Below, piece after piece: positions 26,987 to 36,618 of a DNA stretch of 64,000 nt; position 1 is the first letter of the stretch; every line of letters begins with the position of its first letter. This DNA comes from Chitinophaga sp. CF118 (GTDB lineage: Bacteria; Bacteroidota; Bacteroidia; Chitinophagales; Chitinophagaceae): the NCBI RefSeq assembly GCF_900112615.1, contig NZ_FOMK01000001.1, positions 1,612,001-1,676,000 on the forward strand, given 5' to 3'. Position numbers and translations under genes: made by a program. The notes below the pieces were generated by a model that saw nothing but the letters and a program-made list of their open reading frames with translations, ran no database searches and was not told the DNA's origin.

Positions 26987-28654
26987 ATGAGTGAAGAAAA
27001 GTCTCTGAATTTTCTGGAACAGATCGTAGAAGAAGACATAGCCAATGGCGTTAACGATGGCAGAGTGCTGACGCGCTTTCCTCCTGAGCCTAATGGTTAC
27101 CTTCATATTGGTCATGCCAAATCTATTTGCCTCAATTTTGAACTGGCAAAAAAATACAATGGGCAGACCAACCTGCGGTTTGACGATACTAATCCTGTTA
27201 AGGAAGATATTGAGTATGTGGATTCTATCAAACATGATATTCAATGGCTGGGATTTGAATGGGCACAGGAACTGTATGCATCAGATTATTTTGAGCAGCT
27301 ATACGCATTTGCTGTACAACTGATAAAAAAAGAGCTGGCTTATGTAGATGATTCTACTGCAGAAGAGATTGCCGCATCCAAAGGTACACCTACGGTACCG
27401 GGTACGCCTACTCTATATCGCAGTCGCAGTGTGGATGAAAACCTGGATCTGTTCGGGCGTATGCGTAACGGAGAGTTCAAAGACGGCGAAAAAGTACTAC
27501 GTGCCAAAGTAGACCTGGCATCTCCCAACATGCATATGCGTGATCCTATCATCTATCGTATCAAGCATGCCCATCATCATCGTACGGGTGACAAATGGTG
27601 CATTTATCCGATGTATGATTTTGCTCACGGACAGAGTGACAGCATAGAAAAGATCACACATTCGATCTGTACGCTGGAATTCATTCCGCATCGTCCGTTA
27701 TACAACTGGTTCATAGAACAACTGAATATATTTCCGTCTCATCAATATGAGTTTTCACGCCTGAACCTTACTTATACGATCATGAGTAAACGTAAGCTGC
27801 TGGAACTGGTGAACGGGCAATTTGTAAGTGGCTGGGATGATCCCCGCATGCCTACTATCAGCGGATTGCGCCGTCGTGGATATACACCTGCAAGCATCCG
27901 TGCCTTCTGCGAACGTATAGGCGTACAAAAGCGCGATAACCTGATAGATGTAAGTCTGCTGGAATTCTGCATTCGTGAAGAGCTGAACAAAACAGCCAAC
28001 CGTGTAATGGCAGTACTTGATCCGGTGAAGTTAGTGATCACTAATTATCCTGAAGGTCAGGTAGAAGAACTTTCTGCAGAGAATAACCAGGAAGATCCCG
28101 AAGCTGGACGTCGTATGTTGCCTTTCAGTAACACGTTGTATATCGAAAGAGAAGATTTCATGGAGAATCCTCCGAAGAAATTCTTCCGTCTTGGACCGGG
28201 ATTAGCAGTACGATTGAAGAATGCTTATATCATCAAAGGAGAAAGTTTCGAGAAGGATGAGAATGGAGAGATAACTACTATCTATTGTACTTATTATCCT
28301 GAAAGCAAAAGTGGTATTGATAACAGCGGACTGAATGTAAAAGGCACCATTCACTGGGTGAGTGCGGCTCATGCAGCAAAAGCGGAAATAAGACTGTACG
28401 ATCGTTTGTTCAATGTAGAAAATCCAGGAAGTGAAGAAGGAGATTTCAAATCATATATCAATCCGGATTCCTTGCAGGTTATTCCAAATGCCTATATAGA
28501 GCCGGGACTGGTGAATGCCAAACCTGGAGAGCGTTTACAGTTTTTGCGTAAAGGTTATTTCAGTGTGGATGCAGACAGTACACCGGAGAAACCGGTGTTC
28601 AACAGAACAGTAACATTGAAAGATGCATGGGCGAAGGAAGTGAAGAAGGGTTAG
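26987..28654 (+). CDS. glnS: Glutaminyl-tRNA synthetase
   Basis: A 555-residue class I synthetase charging tRNA-Gln. HIGH motif as [18 protein letters not shown]-like [11 protein letters not shown], and the anticodon-binding beta-barrels in the C-terminal half ([18 protein letters not shown]). The start ATG 26987 ([13 protein letters not shown]) matches the family start; the longer frame is an upstream extension. Having GlnRS means the bacterium does not need the Glu-tRNA-Gln amidotransferase route for this tRNA. Confidence 0.96.
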   Translation: MSEEKSLNFLEQIVEEDIANGVNDGRVLTRFPPEPNGYLHIGHAKSICLNFELAKKYNGQTNLRFDDTNPVKEDIEYVDSIKHDIQWLGFEWAQELYASDYFEQLYAFAVQLIKKELAYVDDSTAEEIAASKGTPTVPGTPTLYRSRSVDENLDLFGRMRNGEFKDGEKVLRAKVDLASPNMHMRDPIIYRIKHAHHHRTGDKWCIYPMYDFAHGQSDSIEKITHSICTLEFIPHRPLYNWFIEQLNIFPSHQYEFSRLNLTYTIMSKRKLLELVNGQFVSGWDDPRMPTISGLRRRGYTPASIRAFCERIGVQKRDNLIDVSLLEFCIREELNKTANRVMAVLDPVKLVITNYPEGQVEELSAENNQEDPEAGRRMLPFSNTLYIEREDFMENPPKKFFRLGPGLAVRLKNAYIIKGESFEKDENGEITTIYCTYYPESKSGIDNSGLNVKGTIHWVSAAHAAKAEIRLYDRLFNVENPGSEEGDFKSYINPDSLQVIPNAYIEPGLVNAKPGERLQFLRKGYFSVDADSTPEKPVFNRTVTLKDAWAKEVKKG

Positions 28655-28707
28655 TTTCGAAGATAATGCATCAAAAATAAATGAAGGTCCTGAGTAACTG
28701 TATATCT

Positions 28708-28767
28708 CCATCAGGAGCCGAAATAATAAGAGCCTGTATCAGCAATTCGATACAGGCTCTTATTATT
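28708..28767. repeat. Palindromic repeat copy 1, acting as terminator between glnS and gltX
   Basis: CTCCATCAGG then a hairpin with 19-bp perfect arms (28722-28740 and 28749-28767). The inner AGAGCCTGTATC / GATACAGGCTCT is identical to a copy at 41808-41866 and the flank CTCCATCAGG is also shared, so this is a dispersed repeat, not only a terminator. It separates the convergent genes. Confidence 0.8.
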
Positions 28768-28786
28768 ATATAATGAAGATGATCAA

Positions 28787-30319
28787 CTATGCATTAATAG
28801 CATCTAGTCCTTTTACGATTCGTTCAATCGTTTCATGTTTGCCCAATGTTTCTGCGATATTAAATACCGTAGGACCAAATTTTCCACCACATAACATGAT
28901 GCGGAAAGGCAGCTGCAACTCACCCACTTTAATATTTATAGAAGTAGCCAATGTTTTGAAGCTTTCTTCTATATTCTCCAGTGTGAAGTCTGACATGGAT
29001 TCCAGCACAGATGCCCAGTCCATAAAGAACTGTGATTTCTCAGGTGTCCATTTAGGTTTTACAGCCGCTACATCATAATTTTGCGGACGCTGGAAAAAGA
29101 AGAACCCGTGATCCCATATTTCGTTTACAAAATGACAGCGTTCTTTTACCATGCCGGCTATTTTGGCAATGTATTCCATGCTTGCATTTTCACCCTTTTC
29201 TTTTAGTACGGGCGCAAACAATTCTGCCAGGCGGTTATCATCAGTCTTAACAATGTATTCGTGATTGAACCATTTTGCTTTTTCGAAATCGAACTTAGCA
29301 CCTGATTTATGTACACGATCCAGGGAGAAGCGTTCGATCATTTCTGTCATTGAAAAGATCTCTTTTCCGGTACCATCGTTCCATCCCAGCATTACCAGCA
29401 TATTGAGGAATGCTTCAGGGAGGAAACCTATTTCACGGAAGCCTTTTGTGATCTCGTTTGTTTTAGGATCTGTCCAGTTCATAGCGTATACCGGGAAGCC
29501 TAAACGGTCACCATCACGTTTGCTCAATTTACCATGACCATCAGGTTTGAGGATCAATGGAAGGTGTGCCCATTTCGGCATTTCCGCTTCCCATCCCAGG
29601 TATTTCCACAGGAGTAAATGTACGGGAGCAGAAGGCAGCCATTCTTCACCACGGAAGGCATGGGTGATTTTCATCAGGTAATCGTCCACTACTACCGCAA
29701 GGTGATAGGTAGGCATTCCATCTGCTTTCAGCAATACTTTATCATCCACAGTATCAGTATTAAACTGTACATGACCACGTATCAGATCGGTAAAGCTTAC
29801 TTCTTCATTTGCCGGCATTTTTATACGAACTACATGAGGTGTTCCTTTTTCCAGCAGTGCCGCTGTTTCTTCCGGAGAAAGGCTCACGGAGTTACGCATT
29901 TGTAAACGCGCAGCGTAATTATATTGCGGAGAGGGATTCTCTGCCGTTTTCAAATTAGCACGCATTGCTTCCAGCTCTTCCGGTGTATCGAAAGCGTAAT
30001 AAGCATACCCGTTCTTTACCAGTTGTTCAGCATACTCCCGGTACTGTGCTTTTCTTTCACTCTGCCGGTAAGGCGCATACGGACCTCCCACATGCGGACC
30101 TTCATTAGCTTCCAGGCCGCACCATTTCAGGCACTCGATAATATATTCTTCCGCACCGGGCACATAGCGGGTTTGGTCGGTATCCTCTATACGCAGTATG
30201 AATTCACCATCATGCTGCTTTGCAAATAAATAATTGAATAAGACCGTGCGTACACCACCCAGGTGCAGTCCGCCGGTTGGACTGGGCGCAAAGCGTACCC
30301 GAACTTTCTGTTGTTGCAT
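28787..30319 (-). CDS. gltX: Glutamyl-tRNA synthetase
   Basis: A 510-residue class I synthetase. HIGH motif region FAPSPTGGLHLGGVRT (the family's His-Leu-Gly variant), FILRIEDTDQTRYV, and the KLSKRDG loop in GHGKLSKRDGD. The start at 30319 (MQQQKVRVRFAPSPTGG) is supported because the -7-like box TACCTTTG lies just upstream on the minus strand (30325-30332). It is convergent to glnS and divergent from the polysaccharide deacetylase. Confidence 0.95.
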   Translation of the reverse strand: MQQQKVRVRFAPSPTGGLHLGGVRTVLFNYLFAKQHDGEFILRIEDTDQTRYVPGAEEYIIECLKWCGLEANEGPHVGGPYAPYRQSERKAQYREYAEQLVKNGYAYYAFDTPEELEAMRANLKTAENPSPQYNYAARLQMRNSVSLSPEETAALLEKGTPHVVRIKMPANEEVSFTDLIRGHVQFNTDTVDDKVLLKADGMPTYHLAVVVDDYLMKITHAFRGEEWLPSAPVHLLLWKYLGWEAEMPKWAHLPLILKPDGHGKLSKRDGDRLGFPVYAMNWTDPKTNEITKGFREIGFLPEAFLNMLVMLGWNDGTGKEIFSMTEMIERFSLDRVHKSGAKFDFEKAKWFNHEYIVKTDDNRLAELFAPVLKEKGENASMEYIAKIAGMVKERCHFVNEIWDHGFFFFQRPQNYDVAAVKPKWTPEKSQFFMDWASVLESMSDFTLENIEESFKTLATSINIKVGELQLPFRIMLCGGKFGPTVFNIAETLGKHETIERIVKGLDAINA

Positions 30320-30324
30320 AAGCG

Positions 30325-30332
30325 CAAAGGTA
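30325..30332 (-). promoter_or_regulatory. Possible -7 box of gltX
   Basis: TACCTTTG on the minus strand, 5 nt before the gltX start, suggesting a very short leader. Confidence 0.4.
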
Positions 30333-30352
30333 AAATATTGTAACTTCATTCC

Positions 30353-30979
30353 ATGTTCTATCTTACTAAAACACCTGCTCTTCTTAAAACAATTTATAAG
30401 AGCTGTACCTGGAATTTTTCTCCTGCAAAACCATCGGTGTACCTCACCTTTGATGATGGTCCGCATCCCACGGCCACTCCTTTCGTACTGGAACAGCTCA
30501 AAAAATATGAAGCAAAAGCAACTTTTTTCTGTATAGGTAAGAACGTGGTAGAACATCCGGGTATTTACCAGCAGATCCTGGAAGAAGGGCATGCCATTGG
30601 CAATCATACACATAATCATCTGAACGGGTGGAAAACAAGTACGGATAAATACTTAGAGAACATAATGGAAGCCCGTAAGTACATCAACTCACCACTTTTC
30701 AGGCCACCATATGGAAGGATTACCCCATTCCAGGTAAAACATATTAAGAAGACCATCCCGGGGGCGCAGATCATCATGTGGGATATTTTAAGTGCCGATT
30801 TTGACACTGCAATTAATGGAGAGGACTGTGTACAGAATGTTGTTTTTAAAGCGAAGGCGGGGTCTATTATTGTATTTCACGACAGTACGAAGGCATGGGA
30901 CCGGTTAGAATATAGTTTACCGCGTGTATTGGAGTTTTTCAGGAAGCAGAAATTGTCTATGGATGCCATTCCCTATTAA
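30353..30979 (+). CDS. Polysaccharide deacetylase (NodB-fold) family protein
   Basis: A 208-residue carbohydrate esterase 4-type protein. The metal-site motifs are TFDDGPHP (Asp-Asp) and HTHNH (His-xxx-His), followed by FRPPYGR. The last motif region has VFHDSTKAWDR. This fits peptidoglycan/chitin N-deacetylases. No signal peptide is seen; the N-terminus MFYLTKTPALLKTIYKSC is short and basic, so it may be cytosolic or membrane-associated. It is divergent from gltX by 33 bp. Confidence 0.9.
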   Translation: MFYLTKTPALLKTIYKSCTWNFSPAKPSVYLTFDDGPHPTATPFVLEQLKKYEAKATFFCIGKNVVEHPGIYQQILEEGHAIGNHTHNHLNGWKTSTDKYLENIMEARKYINSPLFRPPYGRITPFQVKHIKKTIPGAQIIMWDILSADFDTAINGEDCVQNVVFKAKAGSIIVFHDSTKAWDRLEYSLPRVLEFFRKQKLSMDAIPY

Positions 30980-30988
30980 AATTAGAAA

Positions 30989-31045
30989 ACCCAGGTTCCA
31001 AACTTCGTACTGGCATTCGCGCTTTCCGGAGATCTGAACCTGGGT
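30989..31045. terminator. Hairpin between convergent genes
   Basis: ACCCAGGTTC / GAACCTGGGT with a long loop between the deacetylase (+) and the lipoprotein gene (-). Confidence 0.7.
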
Positions 31046-31068
31046 AGTTATTTTAAAGTACTACCTGA

Positions 31069-31959
31069 TTATTTAGGTAATGCTACATTTTTAACTTTAT
31101 CACCAATACTTACAAGAACCGAGTCATCACACACACCATTACCATAATCAATGGTAGTTATTACAGACTTAAACGTTAATGCCACTTTACCCTTGCCGAT
31201 ATAAGGACAATCAAACTTTCTTACAAGCGCAGCAGAATCACTTATTGTAGCGGTAGCAATATTACCATCGGGATAAGTGAGTGCATCAGAACCTGTAAAG
31301 GTATAAACATCGTCTGATGTCGCATCATCACCTTCAGTAGTACCGGCACCGGCAGTTTGTGTAATGGTAAATTTGCTGCCATAACTAATAGTAATAGTAT
31401 CAATCTGAATAGTACCACCTTTTACCTCTGCACTATATTTATATACATCATTGGTACTCAGGTTGGTGATCAGATCTGTACCGGTTAATTTAACACCGTT
31501 TACTGTATAGGTAATAGGTTCTACAGTAACAGTAGCTCCCGGATAACGGAAATAGCCTGTATAAGTTAATTTCAGAATCCCTGCACGGCTGCGACCGGAA
31601 ACATCGGGACAACCAGTACCGAAATCTACGGTTAGTACTTTAGGCCAATGGTCAATTGTCATATCATCTGCTGTTGGAGTATAGCAATAACCCAGTTTAC
31701 CTGACTGGTTATTCTTAGCTATACGGCCGGTTTCACTTAATCCCATATTTATACTTACCTCTGCCACAACACTGAAAAGATCATTATATACACTGCTTAC
31801 GGTAGCTTCATTGCCAGCAGCGCTAATAGACAAATTATCGTTAGCATTTGAAGGAGCAGCATCACTGCCGTTTTTGGTACACGCAAAAAATATGGTAGCA
31901 ATCAATAACAGGGCGATTACACCTGCAAGGATACGGTTAAAGCAAAAATAGCTTCTCAT
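31069..31959 (-). CDS. Secreted lipoprotein, unknown
   Basis: A 296-residue lipoprotein. I start it at 31959 so that the signal (RILAGVIALLLIATIFFAC) ends in the lipobox FFAC, typical of Bacteroidota. The mature protein is rich in Thr/Ser/Gly and beta-prone, e.g. LTYTGYFRYPGATVTVEPITYTVNG and TIQIDTITISYGS, like a surface-exposed beta-sandwich. I recognise no named family. It is convergent to the deacetylase. Confidence 0.7.
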   Translation of the reverse strand: MRSYFCFNRILAGVIALLLIATIFFACTKNGSDAAPSNANDNLSISAAGNEATVSSVYNDLFSVVAEVSINMGLSETGRIAKNNQSGKLGYCYTPTADDMTIDHWPKVLTVDFGTGCPDVSGRSRAGILKLTYTGYFRYPGATVTVEPITYTVNGVKLTGTDLITNLSTNDVYKYSAEVKGGTIQIDTITISYGSKFTITQTAGAGTTEGDDATSDDVYTFTGSDALTYPDGNIATATISDSAALVRKFDCPYIGKGKVALTFKSVITTIDYGNGVCDDSVLVSIGDKVKNVALPK

Positions 31960-32083
31960 AAAATAGTATAGTTTTAAAAGAGGTTTTTGGCCGTACTTTT
32001 GTACGGGGCTGACAATATTGATATTAAGATTATACAAATATAATTATTTTTACTAATCATATAAAAAAAATTAATATTTAAAT

Positions 32084-32854
32084 ATGCAATGGATAGATAC
32101 GCATGCACACCTGTATGGGGAGGAGTTTGCGACAGACAGGACAGAAATGGTGGAGCGGGCATTAGCGGCAGGCGTATACCAATTATTATTACCTAATATT
32201 GACAGCAGCACCATCAATGGAATGCTGGCGCTGGAAGCGCAGTTTCCGGGTAGTTGTCATGCTATGATGGGGATACATCCTTGTTATGTAAACGAAAATG
32301 TGGAGCAGGAATTGAGTATTGTCCGGGAATGGCTGGAAAAACGTCCATTTAAAGCTATTGGGGAGATAGGGCTTGATTTTTACCATGATGTAACCTATAC
32401 AGAACAGCAGTATAAAGCCTTCCGGGAACAATTGGAGCTGGCCCGGCAATACAGTTTGCCGGTATCGATACATGCCAGGGAAAGTACCCGGGAGTGTATT
32501 AATGAGGTGAAAGCATTACAGGATGGTCGCCTTAGTGGCGTATTCCACTGCTTTTCCGGAACACTGGACCAGGCTAAAGAAGTGATTGACCTCGGTTTTT
32601 ATCTGGGAATAGGAGGCGTGGTCACCTTTAAAAAAGCTGGACTCGATAAAATACTGGAAGATATAAACTTAAAATACGTCATTCTGGAAACAGATGCTCC
32701 CTACCTGGCACCAGTGCCATACCGGGGAAAACGGAACGAAAGTTCATACATTCCACTGATAGGCGAAAAGATTGCAGATGTAAAAAATCTAACAATAGCC
32801 GATATAGCTGAGATTACGACAAGCAATGCACAGAAATTATTCAAAACTAACTAA
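32084..32854 (+). CDS. TatD family metal-dependent hydrolase
   Basis: A 256-residue TIM-barrel hydrolase (DNase/YabD-like). Metal ligands are in IDTHAHL (N-terminus), IGEIGLDFY, HARES, GVFHCFSGT and LETDAPYLAP. Length is typical. The asparaginase gene follows 42 bp downstream on the same strand, so the two may be cotranscribed, though a TACATTTG box lies between them. Confidence 0.92.
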   Translation: MQWIDTHAHLYGEEFATDRTEMVERALAAGVYQLLLPNIDSSTINGMLALEAQFPGSCHAMMGIHPCYVNENVEQELSIVREWLEKRPFKAIGEIGLDFYHDVTYTEQQYKAFREQLELARQYSLPVSIHARESTRECINEVKALQDGRLSGVFHCFSGTLDQAKEVIDLGFYLGIGGVVTFKKAGLDKILEDINLKYVILETDAPYLAPVPYRGKRNESSYIPLIGEKIADVKNLTIADIAEITTSNAQKLFKTN

Positions 32855-32866
32855 CCATTAAGGCGC

Positions 32867-32874
32867 TACATTTG
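32867..32874 (+). promoter_or_regulatory. Possible -7 box before ansA
   Basis: TACATTTG matches TAnnTTTG, 23 bp before the asparaginase start. Confidence 0.35.
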
Positions 32875-32896
32875 CAGGCAATTTGGAACAGCAGCA

Positions 32897-33934
32897 ATGA
32901 GTAAAATCCTGATTATCTACACCGGGGGTACAGTAGGGATGATCTACGACGAGAAGACCAAGGCTTTGCGCCCTATCGGGTTCAATGAAATACGCAACAA
33001 TCTGCCGGAGCTATACCGCATGGGCATTGATTTTTATGTATATGCCTTCAATCCTCCTATAGACTCTTCAGACATGCAGCCGGAGATATGGGTAGAGCTA
33101 GCCTCTATTATAGAAGACCGGTACGACAGGTATGATGGGTTCGTAATATTACATGGTTCCGATACCATGTCGTTCACCGCATCTGCCCTGAGCTTTATGC
33201 TCGAAAATCTTTCAAAACCAGTAATTCTTACCGGTTCTCAGCTACCCATCGGCAAGATCCGTACTGATGCTAAAGAGAATATCATTACCGCTATGGAAAT
33301 AGCTTCTACCCGGCATAATGGTCAGGTAGTAGTTCCGGAAGTATGCATCTATTTCGACTTCGCCCTTTTCCGTGGCAACCGCTCCAAGAAATATAACGCT
33401 GAAAAGTTCGAAGCCTTCTACTCCATGAACTACCCTCCACTGGCAGAAGCAGGCATCGACATCAAATATAAAACCCAATTCGTACTTCCCACACCGGACA
33501 AACCACTGAAAGTACACAAACAGCTGGACGATAATGTGACCGTACTTAAAATGTACCCGGGCATTACCCGCAAAGCCGTAGAAGCAATACTCAGCGTACC
33601 AGGATTACGGGGAGTGGTACTGGAAGCCTTTGGTAGTGGTAATACAAATACACAACCCTGGTTCACTGAAAGCCTCAAAAAGGTGATCGATAAAGGCGTA
33701 GTGGTAGTGGATATCACACAATGTGATGGTGGTTCCGTAGAACTGGGTAAATATGAAACCAGTCAACCCCTTCAACAGATAGGTGTGATCAGTGGTCATG
33801 ATATGACCTTTGAAGCAGCAGTAACCAAACTGATGTTCGTCTTAGGCCAGGGACTGAACCCCGAAGCAACAAAGAGCATGATTGAAACTTCTCTGAGAGG
33901 AGAATTAACCCCATTCAGTCACGATTGGGAATAA
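32897..33934 (+). CDS. ansA: Type I L-asparaginase
   Basis: A 345-residue cytoplasmic asparaginase that hydrolyses asparagine to aspartate and ammonia. The catalytic Thr motif is IIYTGGTVGM (residues 5-14) and the second motif is VILHGSDTMSFTASAL. Other features are VILTGSQLPIG and GVVLEAFGSGNT. There is no signal peptide, in line with the type I cytoplasmic form. It sits after tatD and before the tRNA-Ser. Confidence 0.92.
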   Translation: MSKILIIYTGGTVGMIYDEKTKALRPIGFNEIRNNLPELYRMGIDFYVYAFNPPIDSSDMQPEIWVELASIIEDRYDRYDGFVILHGSDTMSFTASALSFMLENLSKPVILTGSQLPIGKIRTDAKENIITAMEIASTRHNGQVVVPEVCIYFDFALFRGNRSKKYNAEKFEAFYSMNYPPLAEAGIDIKYKTQFVLPTPDKPLKVHKQLDDNVTVLKMYPGITRKAVEAILSVPGLRGVVLEAFGSGNTNTQPWFTESLKKVIDKGVVVVDITQCDGGSVELGKYETSQPLQQIGVISGHDMTFEAAVTKLMFVLGQGLNPEATKSMIETSLRGELTPFSHDWE

Positions 33935-33966
33935 TTTGGGAAATATAACCGGAAAGGTTACTTTTG
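33935..33966 (+). promoter_or_regulatory. Promoter of tRNA-Ser
   Basis: TTTG at 33935-33938 and TACTTTTG at 33959-33966, 20 bp apart, a near-perfect Bacteroidota -33/-7 pair, 25 bp before the tRNA. Confidence 0.7.
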
Positions 33967-33991
33967 CAATCCCGTAATAAAATTTTCAACC

Positions 33992-34076
33992 GGAAAGGTG
34001 CAGGAGTGGTTGATCTGGCTCGCCTGGAAAGCGTGTATACCGCAAGGTATCAAGGGTTCGAATCCCTTCCTTTCCG
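33992..34076 (+). tRNA. tRNA-Ser(GGA)
   Basis: An 85-nt tRNA with acceptor GGAAAGG / CCTTTCC, anticodon loop CTGGAAA giving GGA, a long variable arm (GTATACC / GGTATC) as expected for tRNA-Ser, and the T arm AAGGGTTCGAATCCCTT. CCA is not encoded. It reads UCC/UCU-type serine codons. Confidence 0.95.
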
Positions 34077-34084
34077 CAAACTAG

Positions 34085-34118
34085 AAAGCCTTCAAGTCGA
34101 AAGATTTGGAGGCTTTTT
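34085..34118 (+). terminator. tRNA-Ser terminator; repeated at 38632
   Basis: AAAGCCTTCAAGTC-GAAA-GATTTGGAGGCTTTTT hairpin, split here as stem, tetraloop, stem and T run. An almost identical 34-nt copy is at 38632-38665. Confidence 0.85.
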
Positions 34119-34129
34119 GATGTAATACT

Positions 34130-34402
34130 TTATTTAAAATATTGATTTAATTCAAAATATCCTTCGCGGATTGGAATTTTGAAAATGTCAGTAGAGTACA
34201 TCCCATTCCACACACCAAGTAATTCATGATTGTTTTCATCATGATTATCTATGATAAATTTTAGTTCCTTTACTAAATCTTTTTTCCCGGAAACATTGTA
34301 AAAGTCAGATTGAGTCCGATTTGTCCAATCAATAAGATAATACCATACCGATTTATCTCTGCTATGAAATGGGAAATTTTCCAAGCTTGTTGCAAACGGC
34401 AT
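34130..34402 (-). CDS. Hypothetical 90-residue protein
   Basis: A small soluble protein (YYLIDWTNRTQSDFYNVSG, EGYFELNQYFK at its end), 9 bp downstream of the DUF1016 gene and on the same strand, so probably cotranscribed. I see no family signature. It lies directly behind the tRNA-Ser in AT-rich DNA. Confidence 0.5.
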   Translation of the reverse strand: MPFATSLENFPFHSRDKSVWYYLIDWTNRTQSDFYNVSGKKDLVKELKFIIDNHDENNHELLGVWNGMYSTDIFKIPIREGYFELNQYFK

Positions 34403-34411
34403 AAATAGCTA

Positions 34412-35518
34412 TTAATTCATCTCCGTATTTTTCATCTCTATTCGTTGTTTAGCCAAATGTATGGCCAAATGTAATTTCTGTTGCAATACTTCTTTTGGGG
34501 GCAATTCGAGAAGATACTGGGCAACATGTATACCCGCTGCATCAAGTTCTAATAATTCCACTAACTCATCATTCTTATCGGCACAAAGTATCAGCCCAAT
34601 TGGAGATAATTCATGTGGTTGTTGCTCATATTTAGCCAACCAGCGAAGATATAATTCCATCTGACTTTTATGGCTATGCTCAAATTTACCGAGTTTTAAA
34701 TCGATGGCGACTAAGCGTCTTAACTTACGATGATAAAATAAAAGATCAATGTAATAATCAGTATCATCAATCGAAATTCGCTTTTGCCTGGCTAAAAATG
34801 CAAAATCATTACCTAGCTCTAAAATAAATAACTGCAACTGATATATAATGCTTTGTTCCAGATCTTTTTCACTATAAGTATCCTGTAATCCTAAAAAATT
34901 CAAAATATATGGATCTTTAAATGTAAGATTTGTTGTCATTTCTTTATTGCTGCGTAAACGTTCCAGATCATTTTGAATGACCAATTCAGGCTTCTTGCTA
35001 ATTGCCGTACGCTCGTACAGCATAGAATTTATCCGTTCCTGCAATTGACGGCTGCTCCATCGTTCATTTGACGCCATTGTCAAATAAAATTCACGTTGGA
35101 GCTCATCTTTGAGATAAACTATTGATTTTATATGTGTCCAGCTTAATTGTCTCTGCACTGCGGAGACAATTTGTGCTTCTGAGAATGTCTCTGCACAACG
35201 GAGACAGTGCCGTAAAGTTTTGTCATCCCATCCTTTACCAAATACTCCTATCAACTGGTTAGACAATTTCTTTACAACTTCTTTTCCATAATCTGCCCTT
35301 TGATTTCCTAACACATAGGTATTCAATTTTGTCCCCACACTCCAATATAATAATACCAGTTCCGCGTTTACTTTAACCAGCACTTTCTGCCTACTGCTTT
35401 CAATTAGACGTTTTATTTCATCAAATAACAGTTGTTCTTCTTTTATCAATTTACTCCCCATTCCAGAATAATTTAAGTTGGAAGATTTTGGTGTATTAAT
35501 TAAAATTATTGCATCCAT
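34412..35518 (-). CDS. DUF1016 (YhcG-type) PDDEXK nuclease protein
   Basis: A 368-residue protein of the YhcG/DUF1016 family. The N-terminal half is helical (SRQKVLVKVNAELVLLYWSVG, GKEVVKKLSNQLIGVFGKG, LSWTHIKSI), and the C-terminal part is the nuclease fold with catalytic acidic positions in DTDYYIDLLFYHRKLRRLVAIDLKLGKFEH (Asp, then Asp-x-Lys), shown here in two parts: DYYIDLLFYHR and LVAIDLKLGKF. The start may be the internal Met at MGSKLIKEEQ. Such proteins are common in accessory islands and near restriction systems. It follows a group II intron remnant. Confidence 0.88.
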   Translation of the reverse strand: MDAIILINTPKSSNLNYSGMGSKLIKEEQLLFDEIKRLIESSRQKVLVKVNAELVLLYWSVGTKLNTYVLGNQRADYGKEVVKKLSNQLIGVFGKGWDDKTLRHCLRCAETFSEAQIVSAVQRQLSWTHIKSIVYLKDELQREFYLTMASNERWSSRQLQERINSMLYERTAISKKPELVIQNDLERLRSNKEMTTNLTFKDPYILNFLGLQDTYSEKDLEQSIIYQLQLFILELGNDFAFLARQKRISIDDTDYYIDLLFYHRKLRRLVAIDLKLGKFEHSHKSQMELYLRWLAKYEQQPHELSPIGLILCADKNDELVELLELDAAGIHVAQYLLELPPKEVLQQKLHLAIHLAKQRIEMKNTEMN

Positions 35519-35600
35519 GGGGGATTAACAAATCTCTTTAAAAAAGTTTCCTTTCTTATAAAAGACTGAATTTCATTTAGATCATCCTGGAATCGGTTCC

Positions 35601-35759
35601 GGGTAGAGCGGTTCGTTGCCTCCCCGCTCCCCCACAGATCCGTGCGAGCAGTTTTCCTGCACACGGTTCCTCTATTTACGGTTTCGCTAATTGATAGCTG
35701 TGATAGATTCTTGGTTGTACAAGAGGCATCCACTCAGTAGTCAGTTTCATGATCTTATC
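35601..35759 (-). mobile_element. 3' end of a group II intron with truncated maturase
   Basis: On the minus strand the last 28 codons of a maturase-like frame (TTEWMPLVQPRIYHSYQL, stop at 35676-35678) are followed by a domain V-like hairpin (35637-35669: GAACCGTG ... CACGGATC, with GAAA tetraloop region and a 2-nt bulge) and a domain VI-like stem (35602-35636). The rest of the intron is missing; upstream lies a Schlafen fragment instead. It is a remnant and cannot splice. Confidence 0.7.
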
Positions 35760-35973
35760 CCATAATATAACTAATCATACCTTCAAATCCAGTAGCATAT
35801 CCCTTTAAAATCCCCTCCTTTTTGATAGCATTTACACGACTATTATCCTTGTATATAATTACCCGAACAATTTTCCGCTGCAAAGATTTAAAGACATTTA
35901 AATCTTTTGCAAAGAGAATGGCGCCCAGGTTAGTAATATCCCAATTAACTCCTGTGAGAAGAAAAATATCTTC
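35755..35973 (-). pseudogene. Fragment of an AlbA_2/Schlafen-type ATP-binding protein
   Basis: A 72-codon frame reading TGVNWDITNLGAILFAKDL, then RKIVRVIIYKDNSRVNAI and KGYATGFEGMISYIMG before a stop. This is the central part of the Schlafen AlbA_2-domain proteins found in accessory DNA (the pattern NWDITNLGAILFAK and KGYA-GFEGLI). The frame starts after an in-frame stop and has no start codon, and the family's C-terminal half is missing, so it is broken on both sides. It abuts the group II intron remnant. Confidence 0.75.
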
Positions 35974-36038
35974 CTAACTCATGAACTTCCACGCACTCTT
36001 TTTTGTTTAAGATTTATTCACCAAATCAATTTAACATT

Positions 36039-36461
36039 ATGTCAAACCTCACCCACATTCCCTCAAAAGGTACTTTCAACATCGTTCTGACAAAAACAAT
36101 CTCCGGTAACACGGTACTTAAAGATCCAACATGCACCTTCAGCTACACATGGAACTTTGAAACAAACGAAGGACAAGCCTCCCTCGACCAGATCGACAAC
36201 TCTAAACTGGACATTACCCTCTACCCCGAAGGACTCTCAGGTACTCTTGCATTTATGTCCAATATGGAGCCTACCAGCTACCAGGTAAACGGACAAAATG
36301 TGTATATCTACCGCGTAATACTCATGATCGACCCTAACACAGGTGAACACAAAGCAGGAATTATGTTCAACCAGGACGGCTCTACAATTGAAACCAGCAC
36401 AAACTGGTCCGAAGAACTTGTTGATATAAACAGCCTGTTCAAAAAGTATTCTGTTAGCTAA
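36039..36461 (+). CDS. Hypothetical 140-residue protein
   Basis: A soluble, beta-prone protein without signal peptide (MSNLTHIPSKGTFNIVLTKT..., NTGEHKAGIMFNQDGS). The start at 36039 gives a plausible N-terminus; a longer reading from 36003 is less likely. I recognise no family. It is monocistronic with a terminator directly after it. Confidence 0.6.
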   Translation: MSNLTHIPSKGTFNIVLTKTISGNTVLKDPTCTFSYTWNFETNEGQASLDQIDNSKLDITLYPEGLSGTLAFMSNMEPTSYQVNGQNVYIYRVILMIDPNTGEHKAGIMFNQDGSTIETSTNWSEELVDINSLFKKYSVS

Positions 36462-36483
36462 TCTGATTTTTTTTTGAGCCCAC

Positions 36484-36520
36484 AACGGGGGGGAATTAGC
36501 AATAATTCTTCCCCGTTTTT
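36484..36520 (+). terminator. Terminator of the 36039 gene
   Basis: AACGGGG...GAATTA / TAATTC...CCCCGTT stem with a T run after it, one bulge in the G tract. Confidence 0.75.
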
Positions 36521-36618
36521 ATTTGAATCTGTAAAAAGAATACAACTATCCAGAATTCGTCTTATAAGCAGGCCCCCTTTTGATCGCACCTTTACATCAT
36601 TAAACAAACATCAAAAAA

